A stretch of 61,286 nucleotides of DNA from Oscillospiraceae bacterium (lineage in GTDB: Bacteria; Bacillota; Clostridia; Oscillospirales; Oscillospiraceae). The notes under the pieces were generated by a model, which worked only from the letters and a program-made list of their open reading frames with translations, was not told the origin of the DNA and did no database searches. Numbering within the stretch: the stretch's first letter is position 1; each line of letters opens with the position of its first letter. A program made the translations under genes and the position numbers. Below, in pieces: positions 1-8,238 of the stretch. Location of the stretch: assembly GCA_018265835.1 (NCBI GenBank), contig JABLYK010000011.1, forward strand, positions 1 to 61,286, read 5' to 3'.

Positions 1-33
1 TTAATTATTGTCTAACTTTTTGGGGTCACTTCA
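1..33. mobile_element. Partial end of an IS3-family (IS150-like) insertion sequence
   Basis: The first 33 bases, read on the minus strand, begin TGAAGTGACCCC followed by an A-run and AGTTAGACAA. This closely resembles terminal inverted repeats of IS150-group IS3 elements, which begin with TG and contain a GACCCC-A-run-GTT-GAC core. The TG/CA boundary would lie at base 33, immediately downstream of the reductase gene on its coding strand. No transposase or second end is in the window, so the assignment rests on the terminus alone. Confidence 0.55.
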
Positions 34-74
34 GGATTGAATCTGCGGGGGCTTTTCTGCATCCCAGGGCAGAA

Positions 75-782
75 TCAGATGACCAATCCGCCGTCCACGC
101 CAATGACCTGTCCGGTCACGAACCGGGCGCCATCCTCCGCGAGCAACGCGATCACCTCTGCCACGTCCTGCGGCGCGCCGAGCCTGCACATCGCAGTCGC
201 GTCGGCCAGCGCGTCCTTGTCCGCCTGCGTGAGATTGCGGATCATATCCGTGTCAATGCAGCCGGGCGCAATACAGTTGACGCGGATACCGGAGGGACCA
301 AGCTCCTTGGCCAGCGCTTTGGTCAGTGCGATCACAGCGCCCTTGGTGGCTGAATAGGCCACCTCACAGGAGCCGCCGTTCGTGCCGAGAATCGAGGCCA
401 GATTGACGATCTTACCGGACTTTTCATGCACCATGTGCGGAATCGCGCAGCGGCAGCAGTGGTACATCCCAGTGACATTTACATCGAACAGCCGCTGCCA
501 CGCATCGGGCGTGAGATCCGTCAACAGACCGGCGTGCGCAATCCCGGCGTTGTTCACCAGAAGCGACACCGGGCCGGTCTGCGCAAACATTCGCTCGACC
601 TGCTGCAAATCGGCCACGTCGGCCTGCACGGCCATACCGCCGGTCTGCGCCGCAATTTCACGCGCGTCGGTCTCTGACTTCCTGTAGTTGACATGGACGA
701 TCCACCCGCGCTTTGCCAGCGCAAGCGCCGTTGCCGCGCCGATTCCGCGCGAACCTCCTGTCACCAGAGCAGTTTTTTTCAT
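75..782 (-). CDS. SDR-family 3-oxoacyl-[ACP] reductase-like protein (FabG-like)
   Basis: A 235-residue short-chain dehydrogenase/reductase. The N-terminal TGGSRGIG is the Rossmann nucleotide-binding motif of NADPH-dependent SDRs, NNAG follows the third strand, and YSATK carries the catalytic Tyr-x3-Lys. Length and motifs match FabG, which reduces 3-oxoacyl-ACP in type II fatty-acid synthesis. There are no fatty-acid genes around it, so it may instead act on another carbonyl substrate. The ATG at 782 follows a strong GGGAGGA ribosome site; an upstream in-frame extension lacks one. It is transcribed divergently from the PASTA-domain gene, and its stop lies about 40 bases from an apparent IS end. 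Confidence 0.85.
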   Translation of the reverse strand: MKKTALVTGGSRGIGAATALALAKRGWIVHVNYRKSETDAREIAAQTGGMAVQADVADLQQVERMFAQTGPVSLLVNNAGIAHAGLLTDLTPDAWQRLFDVNVTGMYHCCRCAIPHMVHEKSGKIVNLASILGTNGGSCEVAYSATKGAVIALTKALAKELGPSGIRVNCIAPGCIDTDMIRNLTQADKDALADATAMCRLGAPQDVAEVIALLAEDGARFVTGQVIGVDGGLVI

Positions 783-806
783 AAAAATCCTCCCAGAAAC
801 GAACAA

Positions 807-835
807 TTGTCAAATCAGAACGTCTGTGTTATTAT
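807..835 (+). promoter_or_regulatory. Sigma-A type promoter for the PASTA-domain gene, overlapping a divergent -10
   Basis: TTGTCA (807-812), a 17-base spacer and TATTAT (830-835) lie about 55 bases before the ATG at 891. On the opposite strand a TATAAT sits at 836-831, so the promoters of the reductase and PASTA genes overlap back to back. Confidence 0.65.
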
Positions 836-890
836 ATACCCAATCCGATCGAATCGCCAGTATGATGTGAACTTTGGAGTAAGAAACGCT

Positions 891-1715
891 ATGAGTACGC
901 AACAAAAACACCACGTTCGCCGGATGCGAACCAAAACCCGTCTTTGGATCACGATTGCAGCGGGTCTGCTTGCGCTGCTGACGGTCGTATTGTGTGTGAT
1001 GAGCGGCACGTTCAATTTTCATAAAGAGGGCTCGAATCTCATGCCGAATCTCGTGGGGCAGACGGAAGAGGCCGCCAAAGAAGCGATTGAAAAGCTGGAT
1101 GCCAATGCGATCATATCCTACGAGCACAGCTCGGAGACGGAAGGCACTGTCATCAGCCAGGCCGTGGCGCAGGGAACGCATATCACCCACAACCAGTCGA
1201 TCTCGCTTGTCGTGTCCCTTGGTCCCGATCAGCAGGAGGATACCACTGCAAACAAAATCGCCATTCCGAGCTTTGTCGGGCTGACGCTTGCAAAGGCGTC
1301 GGAAACGGCGGCCAATCTGGGCGTAACGGTCGTTTCTTCCGGTACGGCGTATGATGACAATGTACCCGCAGGCTCCATCGCGCGGCAATATCCCGCCGGC
1401 GGCTCCATGGTCGATCCGGGAACCACCGTTTCCGTTACCATCTCAGCCGGCCCGGAGAAGAAGACCTATGACGTAACGGTTACCTGCGGTTCTGGCGGTA
1501 GCGTGAGTCCGAGCGGAAAGGTGGAAGTCAAAGAGGGCGGCACAGCCAGCTTTACGATCACGCCCAACGAAGGTTATGAGGTGGATAAGCTCATCATTGA
1601 CGGGCTGGAGGTCCTCCCGCTGGAATCCTACACCTTTATGAACATTGACAGCAACCATACGCTGTACGTCACATTCCGGGAAACGGGCGGTTCCTTTTTC
1701 CGGCCAGGTGAATAA
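891..1715 (+). CDS. Membrane-anchored PASTA-domain protein with C-terminal InlB-like repeat
   Basis: A 274-residue protein with a basic cytoplasmic N-terminus, one transmembrane segment at about residues 18-39, then two PASTA domains (about 50-110 and 123-192), each starting P-x-(L/F)-VG and ending near SLGP/SAGP. A glycine-rich module at about 195-265 resembles the divergent InlB B-repeat/Flg_new type. PASTA domains bind uncrosslinked peptidoglycan or lipid II, as in PrkC-type kinases and class A/B PBPs, but no kinase or transpeptidase domain is attached here. An extracytoplasmic cell-wall role is inferred. The ATG at 891 was chosen for the GGAG upstream and the hydrophobic segment position. 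Confidence 0.75.
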   Translation: MSTQQKHHVRRMRTKTRLWITIAAGLLALLTVVLCVMSGTFNFHKEGSNLMPNLVGQTEEAAKEAIEKLDANAIISYEHSSETEGTVISQAVAQGTHITHNQSISLVVSLGPDQQEDTTANKIAIPSFVGLTLAKASETAANLGVTVVSSGTAYDDNVPAGSIARQYPAGGSMVDPGTTVSVTISAGPEKKTYDVTVTCGSGGSVSPSGKVEVKEGGTASFTITPNEGYEVDKLIIDGLEVLPLESYTFMNIDSNHTLYVTFRETGGSFFRPGE

Positions 1716-1730
1716 AGCCAATCCCACAAA

Positions 1731-1762
1731 AATCGGGTGCGCCTTGCGCACCCGATTTTTTT
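1731..1762 (+). terminator. Rho-independent terminator after the PASTA gene
   Basis: An 11-bp perfect stem (1731-1741 with 1747-1757), 5-base loop, and a run of seven T at 1756-1762. An A-run precedes the stem, so it may also end the opposing phosphodiesterase transcript. Confidence 0.85.
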
Positions 1763-1793
1763 CTACATCAAAGCACCGGCTTCCGGCATAGGA

Positions 1794-2270
1794 TTAAGAT
1801 GCCGGAACCGGCAGAACGGCGCAGGATACGACTTGGCCGTCTTCGATCGTCACAAGTCCATAGGTACACCGGGCCCCCATCCCGGCGCTTCCGGGATTCA
1901 GGATGTGCGTACCTTCCAGCTCCTCGTGCATGGCGACATGCGTGTGCCCGAACAGGATCAGGCCTGCGTTCGAAAAATATCCGGCGTTCAGAAGCGCGTC
2001 GAGCGCGTATTTCACGCCATAACGGTGTCCGTGCGAAGCGAAGATCCGCACGCCGCCGACCACAAAAACCGCCGTGTCCGGATTTTCCGGCCTTGAATCG
2101 CAGTTGCCGCTGACGCTGCAGAGCAGAAGCGAGGGAAATGCCGCTCGAACGCAGCGAATGTCACGCTCATAGTCGCCAAGATGAAATACAGCGTCCGGGT
2201 TCGCAGAATGGATTGCACGGAGCATACCGTCGGTGCGTCCGTGTGTATCGGAAAAAACGGCAATTTTCAT
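1794..2270 (-). CDS. YfcE/MJ0936-type metallophosphoesterase
   Basis: A 158-residue calcineurin-like phosphoesterase of the YfcE family. It has the metal-binding signatures in order: SDTHG near the N-terminus, HLGDYE, SGNCD, SHGHRYG and FGHTH, ending with the LNPGS segment that binds in the active site. Characterised relatives are Mn2+-dependent phosphodiesterases acting on artificial diesters, and the physiological substrate is generally unknown. The ATG at 2270 follows a GGAGGTG ribosome site. A much longer in-frame extension towards 2870 runs antisense through the small-protein genes and is not credible. Confidence 0.85.
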   Translation of the reverse strand: MKIAVFSDTHGRTDGMLRAIHSANPDAVFHLGDYERDIRCVRAAFPSLLLCSVSGNCDSRPENPDTAVFVVGGVRIFASHGHRYGVKYALDALLNAGYFSNAGLILFGHTHVAMHEELEGTHILNPGSAGMGARCTYGLVTIEDGQVVSCAVLPVPAS

Positions 2271-2307
2271 GGAAAAGCACCTCCGAGCGCTTTGCGGAAT
2301 ATAGTAT

Positions 2308-2336
2308 ACCATAAGCGATTGCGTCCGAAGTGTCAA
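2308..2336 (-). promoter_or_regulatory. Sigma-A type promoter for the phosphodiesterase gene
   Basis: On the minus strand TTGACA (2336-2331), a 17-base spacer and TATGGT (2313-2308) precede the start at 2270. A TATACT five bases further on is an alternative -10 with worse spacing. Confidence 0.5.
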
Positions 2337-2360
2337 GGGCGCAAGGCAAGGAGGACGATT

Positions 2361-2603
2361 ATGAACGGGTTTGAAGAGATGGAAAAGAAGTTGGAGCAGA
2401 CGGGGAAGATGAACCGGCTGAAGGCCATTGCCGAATCGAACGACGGAAAGGCATTGGCAGACGCGCTCGATACGAAAAAGGTGGAGCAGGCTGCGCGCTC
2501 CGGCGATACCGCAGCGCTGAAGGCGATCCTCAGTCAGGTTCTGAACACCGACGAGGGCAAGCGCCTTGCGGAAAAAGTGAAGGATGCGATGCAGGATGGA
2601 TGA
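2361..2603 (+). CDS. Small hypothetical protein, first of three in tandem
   Basis: An 80-residue, highly charged, probably all-helical cytoplasmic protein with no signal or membrane segment. The ATG at 2361 follows a strong AAGGAGG site, which argues it is truly translated. Its end overlaps the start of the next gene, so the pair is probably translationally coupled. I do not recognise a named domain. The alternating Lys/Glu/Ala composition and the KALADALDTKK stretch suggest a helical bundle. A link to sporulation is possible from the general gene context but is not shown by the sequence. Confidence 0.7.
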   Translation: MNGFEEMEKKLEQTGKMNRLKAIAESNDGKALADALDTKKVEQAARSGDTAALKAILSQVLNTDEGKRLAEKVKDAMQDG

Positions 2604-2946
2604 GCTGGAGGAAAAAATCAACGCTGTTTTGAACAATCCCGCTGAGCTGGAGAAGATCTCGAAAATCGCATCGTCCATCATGGGCGGCAACAGTAACAAA
2701 CCGGAGGAGCCACCGCAGGAGCCGGACGTAGACATGGGAGTAGACATGGGAATGCTCAAGCAAATGCTCAGCGGTCTTTGCGGGAACGGCGGCAAAAAAA
2801 CGGAAAGCCGGGATCTTCTGGAGGCCATGAAGCCGTTTCTGGCGGAAAAGCGCCGCCGGAAGATCGACAAAGCGATGAAGCTGGCCCGCTTGGCGTCGCT
2901 TGCAGAAATCGCCGTGGGAGGATTCGGAGGAGAGGATCATGTATAA
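2596..2946 (+). CDS. Small hypothetical protein, second of three in tandem
   Basis: A 116-residue protein: a helical N-terminus (MDELEEKINAVL), a proline/acidic linker around residues 36-52 with a short repeated VDMG, and a basic C-terminal helix rich in KRRRK followed by an Ala/Leu-rich tail. An in-frame ATG at 2584 is an alternative start. The 3' end overlaps the next gene by 8 bases. The order and overlaps imply that the three products are made together. No enzyme motif is visible and function is unknown. Confidence 0.65.
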   Translation: MDELEEKINAVLNNPAELEKISKIASSIMGGNSNKPEEPPQEPDVDMGVDMGMLKQMLSGLCGNGGKKTESRDLLEAMKPFLAEKRRRKIDKAMKLARLASLAEIAVGGFGGEDHV

Positions 2947-3226
2947 TCGCTATCAGGGCAACAGCGGAAAGGTGGAGCGCATCCACGACGCTCCGCAGCT
3001 GGAGCGCCGGCCGCAGCCAGCTATGGTTCCTGTGAACAGACCCAAACCGCCGTCGGCACAGGCCGGCGGCGGTTTGGCGAACACGCTTCAAAATCTGCTG
3101 CAGAAGTTTTCCCTTGCAGACCTGGAAACGGAAGATTTGTTGCTGGTTTTGATTCTGTATCTCATGTACAAAGAGAGCGGTGACAAAGAGTTGCTTTTCA
3201 TTCTGGGCGGGCTGTTTCTGCTGTGA
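2939..3226 (+). CDS. Small hypothetical protein with hydrophobic C-terminus, third of three in tandem
   Basis: A 95-residue protein with a proline-rich, basic N-terminal half (about residues 1-45) and a C-terminal half of two leucine-rich hydrophobic stretches (about 60-78 and 82-95) separated by YKESGDKE. It looks membrane-associated by its C-terminus. Translation is coupled to the preceding gene by an 8-base overlap, with GGAGGAGAGG just upstream. The gene converges on, and overlaps by 29 bases, the 3' end of the minus-strand epimerase. Similar tail architectures occur in uncharacterised Clostridia proteins as far as I recall; function unknown. Confidence 0.65.
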   Translation: MYNRYQGNSGKVERIHDAPQLERRPQPAMVPVNRPKPPSAQAGGGLANTLQNLLQKFSLADLETEDLLLVLILYLMYKESGDKELLFILGGLFLL

Positions 3227-4379
3227 TCTGACCTGGCTGAAACGGCTCCGGCTTTTTTTCAGACAGCCCGAACTGATACAAAATTGCATCTGCGATGCGC
3301 GGACAGGCATGCCCGTCGCCATACGGATTCACCGCCTTTGCCATCCGGTCATAGGCTTCCGCACTGTCAAGAAGCTCGGATGCAAGGGCAAAGATCGGTT
3401 CCGTTTCCGTTCCGGCAAGCTTTACCGTCCCGGCCGCAACCGCCTCCGGCCGCTCCGTTTCGCGGCGAAGCACCAGCACCGGCTTGCCGAGCGCAGGGGC
3501 TTCCTCCTGAATGCCGCCGGAATCTGTCATGACCAGATCGCTCTTCGCCATGAGACGGTGCATATCCACAGCGTCGAGCGGCGCGATCAGCCGAATATTC
3601 TCCACGCCGCCCAACAGTTCCTGCGCCGTGCTGCGCACGACCGGGCTCAGATGTACGGGATAGACGATCAGCGTGTCGGGATACGAAAGCGCCAGCCTGC
3701 GCACGGCGGTAAAAATGTTGCGCATGGGCTGCCCATAGTTTTCCCGCCGGTGGCAGGTAAGGGTAATGACGCGCTTTGCGCCAAAATCAATCGCATTCAG
3801 CTCATCCGAAGCGAACCCCTCGCCACGCACGGTATAAGTCATTGCGTCGATGACCGTGTTGCCGGTAATAAAAATATCTCCCGTTACGGCTTCCCGTTCC
3901 AGATTGTGGGCGTTATTGGCGGTCGGCGCAAAGTGCAGCGTGGCGATCCGGCCGACGAGCGTGCGGTTCATCTCCTCCGGGAAGGGCGACCAACGGTCAA
4001 AGGTACGCAGACCAGCCTCCACATGGCCGACAGGGATTTTGGCGTAAAACGCCGCGAGCGCCCCGGCGAAGGTGGTTGTCGTATCGCCGTGGACAAGCAC
4101 CAGATCGGGCTTCGCCGCTTCCAGCACGGCCTTCATCCGATCGAGCACACGCGTAGTGATGCCGGTCAGATCCTGACCCTGCTCCATAATGTTCAGGTCA
4201 TAGTCCGCCTGAATGCCAAACTGCTGCATCACGGAATCCAGCATCTCACGGTGCTGCGCCGTGATGCAAACCATGCTTCTGATCTCGGGGCGTTTCTGGA
4301 GCTCCAATACCAGCGGCGCCATTTTGATTGCTTCCGGACGTGTACCGAAAACGGACAGGACTTTAATCTGCTTGCTCAT
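3198..4379 (-). CDS. mnaA: UDP-N-acetylglucosamine 2-epimerase (non-hydrolysing)
   Basis: A 393-residue epimerase interconverting UDP-GlcNAc and UDP-ManNAc, the typical family length. Visible signatures are GTRPEAIKMAP at the N-terminus, VHGDTTTTFAGALAAFY, HVEAGLRT and TDSGGIQEEAP in the C-terminal nucleotide-binding lobe. UDP-ManNAc feeds wall teichoic acid linkage units or other ManNAc-containing polysaccharides. The ATG at 4379 has an AGGAGAG site and overlaps the tagO stop by 17 bases, so the two are likely translationally coupled. WecB is the equivalent Gram-negative name. Confidence 0.9.
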   Translation of the reverse strand: MSKQIKVLSVFGTRPEAIKMAPLVLELQKRPEIRSMVCITAQHREMLDSVMQQFGIQADYDLNIMEQGQDLTGITTRVLDRMKAVLEAAKPDLVLVHGDTTTTFAGALAAFYAKIPVGHVEAGLRTFDRWSPFPEEMNRTLVGRIATLHFAPTANNAHNLEREAVTGDIFITGNTVIDAMTYTVRGEGFASDELNAIDFGAKRVITLTCHRRENYGQPMRNIFTAVRRLALSYPDTLIVYPVHLSPVVRSTAQELLGGVENIRLIAPLDAVDMHRLMAKSDLVMTDSGGIQEEAPALGKPVLVLRRETERPEAVAAGTVKLAGTETEPIFALASELLDSAEAYDRMAKAVNPYGDGHACPRIADAILYQFGLSEKKPEPFQPGQITAETARPE

Positions 4380-5505
4380 TTGACTCTCCTTGCTCTGCAT
4401 CAGACGGCTTTTGATTGGACGCTTCAATCTGGCCGTCTGCATGTGCATCCGCCCCATGCGGATGATGCTTGATGTTCTGGTTGATATACGCCCAGACGGA
4501 TATTGCGATCGCCAGTGCCAGAAGCAGCAGCAAAATCCGCATCGTTCCGTTTGTGGTCAAGGTCACAGCTGCGAGACCGAGAATGGCGCTGACGGCGTAT
4601 AAAATCGCAACGGCCTGTTTCTGGTTCAGCCCCAGATCCATCAGCTTGTGGTGGAAATGCCCGCGATCTGCCTTGAACGGGCTCTGCCCATGGAGGATGC
4701 GGCGGCAGAATGCAAAAATCGTGTCCGACAGCGGCACGGCCAGCGCCAGCACCGGTACAACGAAGGTCACCAACGTGTAGAATTTGAACAGGCCGAGCAC
4801 AGAGACCGTGGACAGCACATACCCCAGCAGGAGGGAACCGGTGTCACCCATAAAAATCTTGGCGGGGTTGAGGTTATACGGCATAAAGCCGATGCATGCG
4901 CCAGCGAGCGCTGCCACAATCAGCGCCACATTCGGCTCCGATACGAGCAATGCGACGACCAGAATCGTAATACAGCTGATGGTGGATACGCCGACGGCAA
5001 GTCCGTCCAGCCCATCGATGAGATTGACAGAATTCGTAATCCCGACGATCCACAAAATCGTGATCGGCACAGCGAGCCAGCCAAGCACAATGGCCTCCTG
5101 CTCACTGAATACATTCGGATTCATCACAACATGAATCACGACGCCGTGCAAAACCGCGATAACCGCGGCGAAGATCTGAATCAAAAATTTGGTCCAGGCC
5201 CGCAGGGAAACAATATCATCAATCGCACCGGTTGCCACAATGACGATCGCGCCAAGCAGAATCCCGCGTACTTCGCGCGTAACGTCTACAAACAGGAGTA
5301 CCGACAGCAAAAAACCGAAGAAAATAGCCAAACCGCCCATTCTGGGGATCGGATGGTCGTGGATGCGGCGCGCTTCTCCGGGTACGTCCACCGCACCGAC
5401 CTTGGTTGCAAACGCTTTCACGACCGGCGTGATTGCAAAGCTGATGACAAAGGCGACGATGATGGCCAGCAAAAGCCGGATCCAGACCTCAGTATTCAAA
5501 AACAT
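4363..5505 (-). CDS. tagO: Undecaprenyl-phosphate GlcNAc-1-phosphate transferase (TagO/WecA family)
   Basis: A 380-residue polytopic membrane enzyme with about ten or eleven hydrophobic segments. It carries the family's cytoplasmic motifs: GAIDDI (Mg2+-binding aspartates), NLIDGLDGLA, FMGDTGSLLLG and HFHHKL. It transfers GlcNAc-1-phosphate from UDP-GlcNAc to undecaprenyl phosphate, the first step of wall teichoic acid or related glycopolymers. MraY is the main alternative, but the pairing with the 2-epimerase and absence of a mur cluster favour TagO. The C-terminal 30 residues are a hydrophilic His/Asp-rich tail. The ATG at 5505 follows GGGAGA. Confidence 0.88.
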   Translation of the reverse strand: MFLNTEVWIRLLLAIIVAFVISFAITPVVKAFATKVGAVDVPGEARRIHDHPIPRMGGLAIFFGFLLSVLLFVDVTREVRGILLGAIVIVATGAIDDIVSLRAWTKFLIQIFAAVIAVLHGVVIHVVMNPNVFSEQEAIVLGWLAVPITILWIVGITNSVNLIDGLDGLAVGVSTISCITILVVALLVSEPNVALIVAALAGACIGFMPYNLNPAKIFMGDTGSLLLGYVLSTVSVLGLFKFYTLVTFVVPVLALAVPLSDTIFAFCRRILHGQSPFKADRGHFHHKLMDLGLNQKQAVAILYAVSAILGLAAVTLTTNGTMRILLLLLALAIAISVWAYINQNIKHHPHGADAHADGQIEASNQKPSDAEQGESNEQAD

Positions 5506-5525
5506 CGCTTTTTATCTCCCAATTC

Positions 5526-6539
5526 TTATCTTGCGACGAAGCCGACTTTCTTATAGACTTTGCGCAGCGTTTTGCCGGCAATGTAGGACGCTTTTTCCGC
5601 ACCGGCTCTGTATACGCTCTCAAGATACGCCTTATCCTTGATGAGCCGTTCGCTCTCCTCCCGGATGGGCCGCAGCGTTTCCACAACGGCCTCGCCGACG
5701 GCGGGCTTGAACGCGCCGTAGCCTTTTCCGGCAAACTCCGCTTCGATCTCCGGGAACGTCTTCCCCGTGGTTGCAGAATAGATCGACATCAGGTTTGCCA
5801 CGCCCGGCTTGTTTTCCGGATCGTAGCGGACACAATTTTCCGTGTCCGAATCCGTGACGGCCTTCTTGAACTTGCGCATGATATCATCCGGCTTTTCGAG
5901 CAGATACACGCAGCCGTTGGGGTCCTTGTCCGATTTGGACATTTTGCTCGTCGGGGAGGTCAGGCTCATGACGCGCGCACCGATCTTCGGAATATAAGGC
6001 TCCGGAATCTTGAATACGTCGCCGTAAAGGTTGTTAAAGCGGGTGGCAACGTCGCGGCAAAGCTCCACATGCTGCTTTTGATCGCTGCCGACAGGCACAT
6101 AGTCCGGCTGATAAAGCAGAATGTCCGCCGCCATCAGCGCAGGATAGGTAAACAGGCCGCCATTGATATTCTCGGAATTTTTCGCGCTTTTATCCTTAAA
6201 CTGCGTCATGCGCGACAGCTCGCCGAACATCGTGTAGCAGTTCAGCACCCAGCCAAGCTCCGCATGAGCCGGTACATGACTTTGAATAAACAGGGTATTT
6301 TTCTCCGGATCGAGACCGCAGGCGATATACTGCGCAAGCTGCTCAATAGTGCGCCGGCGCAGATCGGCAGGCTTTTGCCGCACGGTGATCGAGTGCAGGT
6401 CAGCCATGAAATAGTAGCAGTCGAATTCGTCTGCCCGTTCGCTCCAGTTTTTGATTGCACCCAGATAAGAGCCAAGCGTCAGATCGCCGGAGGGCTGGAT
6501 GCCGGAGAGCATTACTTTTTTTGCAATTGTTTCTTCCAT
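5526..6539 (-). CDS. trpS: Tryptophanyl-tRNA synthetase
   Basis: A 337-residue class I synthetase charging tRNA-Trp. The N-terminus has the Trp-type HIGH variant within SGIQPSGDLTLGSYLGA, and SKMSKSD supplies the KMSKS loop around residues 202-208. Length matches bacterial TrpRS. The ATG at 6539 has an AAGGAAG site. It is first in a probable trpS-tagO-mnaA transcript, with only 20 bases to tagO. No T-box leader is visible in the roughly 50-base untranslated region, so tRNA-dependent attenuation is not expected. Confidence 0.95.
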   Translation of the reverse strand: MEETIAKKVMLSGIQPSGDLTLGSYLGAIKNWSERADEFDCYYFMADLHSITVRQKPADLRRRTIEQLAQYIACGLDPEKNTLFIQSHVPAHAELGWVLNCYTMFGELSRMTQFKDKSAKNSENINGGLFTYPALMAADILLYQPDYVPVGSDQKQHVELCRDVATRFNNLYGDVFKIPEPYIPKIGARVMSLTSPTSKMSKSDKDPNGCVYLLEKPDDIMRKFKKAVTDSDTENCVRYDPENKPGVANLMSIYSATTGKTFPEIEAEFAGKGYGAFKPAVGEAVVETLRPIREESERLIKDKAYLESVYRAGAEKASYIAGKTLRKVYKKVGFVAR

Positions 6540-6595
6540 TGTATTTACTTCCTTAGTTCACGACCAAATATTGTATTACGCGTATTTGTTTTTAC

Positions 6596-6624
6596 ATTCT
6601 ACCACAACTTACGTATGAATACAA
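6596..6624 (-). promoter_or_regulatory. Sigma-A type promoter for trpS-tagO-mnaA
   Basis: On the minus strand TTGTAT (6624-6619), a 17-base spacer and TAGAAT (6601-6596), placing the transcript start about 50 bases before trpS. Confidence 0.7.
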
Positions 6625-6671
6625 TAGATGTACTTTTTCTGAATTCAATTTAAAGACTGTTTCGCCCCGAC

Positions 6672-6700
6672 TTGACAAGCGCGGTTTTGTAAAATAATAT
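6672..6700 (+). promoter_or_regulatory. Sigma-A type promoter for gltX
   Basis: TTGACA (6672-6677), a 17-base spacer and TAATAT (6695-6700), about 38 bases before the gltX ATG. Near-consensus. Confidence 0.8.
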
Positions 6701-6738
6701 ATCTAACGAAGAATGCTTCCGTCTGGAGGAACTGAAAC

Positions 6739-8238
6739 ATGAAAGATGAAAAATGGTTTGAGGAAATGGAGCGGCGCATCCCGAAAGGTGAGGTTCGCAC
6801 CCGTTTCGCGCCCAGCCCCACCGGTTATATGCACGTCGGCAACCTGCGCACCGCACTTTACACCTATCTCATTGCGCGCAGCCACGGCGGCAAGTTTATC
6901 CTGCGCATTGAGGATACCGATCAGGGCCGCTATGTCGAGGGCGCGGTGGACATGATTTATAAAACGCTGCAGGAGTGCGGCCTGACGCACGACGAAGGGC
7001 CTGACGTCGGCGGTCCGGTCGGCCCGTATGTTCAGACTGAGCGCCGGGAACTCTATCGGGAATACGCCGAGCTGCTGATTGCGCGCGGACATGCATACCG
7101 CTGCTTTTGTGACAAGGACGACGAGGAGCCGGAAAGTGTTTCTGACGGTGTGGCGATCCACAAATATGACGGGCGCTGCTCCCGGCTGAGCGAGGCGGAA
7201 ATTCAGGCAAATCTCGCCGCCGGTAAGCCGTACGTCATCCGGCAGAAGATCCCGGCAGAGGGGACGACGACCTTCCACGACGAAATCTTCGGCGGCATCA
7301 CCGTAGACAATGACACGCTGGACGATCAGGTCCTGCTCAAGCGCGACGGTTTGCCGACCTATAACTTTGCCAACGTCGTGGATGACCATCTGATGGGCAT
7401 CACGCATGTGGTGCGCGGCTCGGAGTATCTGTCCTCCACGCCGAAATACAACCTGCTCTATGAAGGCTTCGGCTGGGAAATTCCAAAATATATCCACTGC
7501 TCGCCCGTCATGCGCGACCAGCACAATAAGATGTCCAAGCGCCATGGCGATCCCTCCTATGAGGATCTGATTGCGCAGGGCTATCTGACCGACGCCGTTG
7601 TGAACTATGTTGCGCTGCTCGGCTGGGCGCCTGGAGGCGAGCAGGAGATCTATTCTCTGCGCGAGCTGGAGGAAGTTTTCGATATCAAGGGCATTTCCAA
7701 ATCGCCTGCGATTTTCGATCTGGCAAAGCTGAAATACTTCAACAGCGAATATATCCGCGCTATGACGCCGGAACGCTTTGCCGCCGTGGCGGAGCCATAT
7801 ATTCGCAAAACGGTTCAGAATCCCGCCATTGACCCGGCGCAGATCGCGGCGCTGCTGCAGCAGCGCTGTGAGGTGCTGACGGACATTCCGGAAAAGGTCG
7901 ATTTCTTCGACGCACTGCCGGAATACGACACAGCGCTCTACACGAACAAAAAATCCAAAACGGACGCGGCCGTTTCTCTGGAAATGCTGCGCATGGTGCG
8001 GCCAATTTTGGAAGGACTTTCCGACTGGGCGGACGAGGAATTGCTCGCCGCCATGACCGGACTTGCCGCGAAGCTGGAAGTGAAAAACGCCAAAGTCATG
8101 TGGCCGGTGCGCATCGCTGTTTCCGGCAAGGCCGTTACACCTGGCGGCGCGGTGGAGATCTGCCGGATTCTGGGCAGGGAGGAAACGCTGCGCCGGATTG
8201 ACCGGGGAATTGCGCTGCTGGAGGAAAATCCGTCATGA
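6739..8238 (+). CDS. gltX: Glutamyl-tRNA synthetase
   Basis: A 499-residue class I synthetase with the Glu-type HIGH motif in PSPTGYMHVGNLRTALY near residue 30 and KMSKRHGD for KMSKS near residue 258, followed by the helical anticodon-binding domain. It charges tRNA-Glu and, where GatCAB is present, may mischarge tRNA-Gln. Full length. The ATG at 6739 follows GGAGGA and the promoter at 6672. Its stop overlaps the next gene by 4 bases (ATGA), indicating coupling to an unknown anchored protein. Confidence 0.95.
   Translation: MKDEKWFEEMERRIPKGEVRTRFAPSPTGYMHVGNLRTALYTYLIARSHGGKFILRIEDTDQGRYVEGAVDMIYKTLQECGLTHDEGPDVGGPVGPYVQTERRELYREYAELLIARGHAYRCFCDKDDEEPESVSDGVAIHKYDGRCSRLSEAEIQANLAAGKPYVIRQKIPAEGTTTFHDEIFGGITVDNDTLDDQVLLKRDGLPTYNFANVVDDHLMGITHVVRGSEYLSSTPKYNLLYEGFGWEIPKYIHCSPVMRDQHNKMSKRHGDPSYEDLIAQGYLTDAVVNYVALLGWAPGGEQEIYSLRELEEVFDIKGISKSPAIFDLAKLKYFNSEYIRAMTPERFAAVAEPYIRKTVQNPAIDPAQIAALLQQRCEVLTDIPEKVDFFDALPEYDTALYTNKKSKTDAAVSLEMLRMVRPILEGLSDWADEELLAAMTGLAAKLEVKNAKVMWPVRIAVSGKAVTPGGAVEICRILGREETLRRIDRGIALLEENPS

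Noticed and set aside
3180..4472. Long plus-strand reading frame (430 codons) across the epimerase gene
   Set aside because: It is antisense to mnaA, has low-complexity His/Arg-rich translation and no family motifs. The minus-strand gene has full-length conserved motifs.
6540..6738. T-box leaders upstream of trpS or gltX
   Set aside because: Both leaders are under about 60 bases and contain neither the conserved T-box sequence nor a terminator. The tyrS gap is even shorter.
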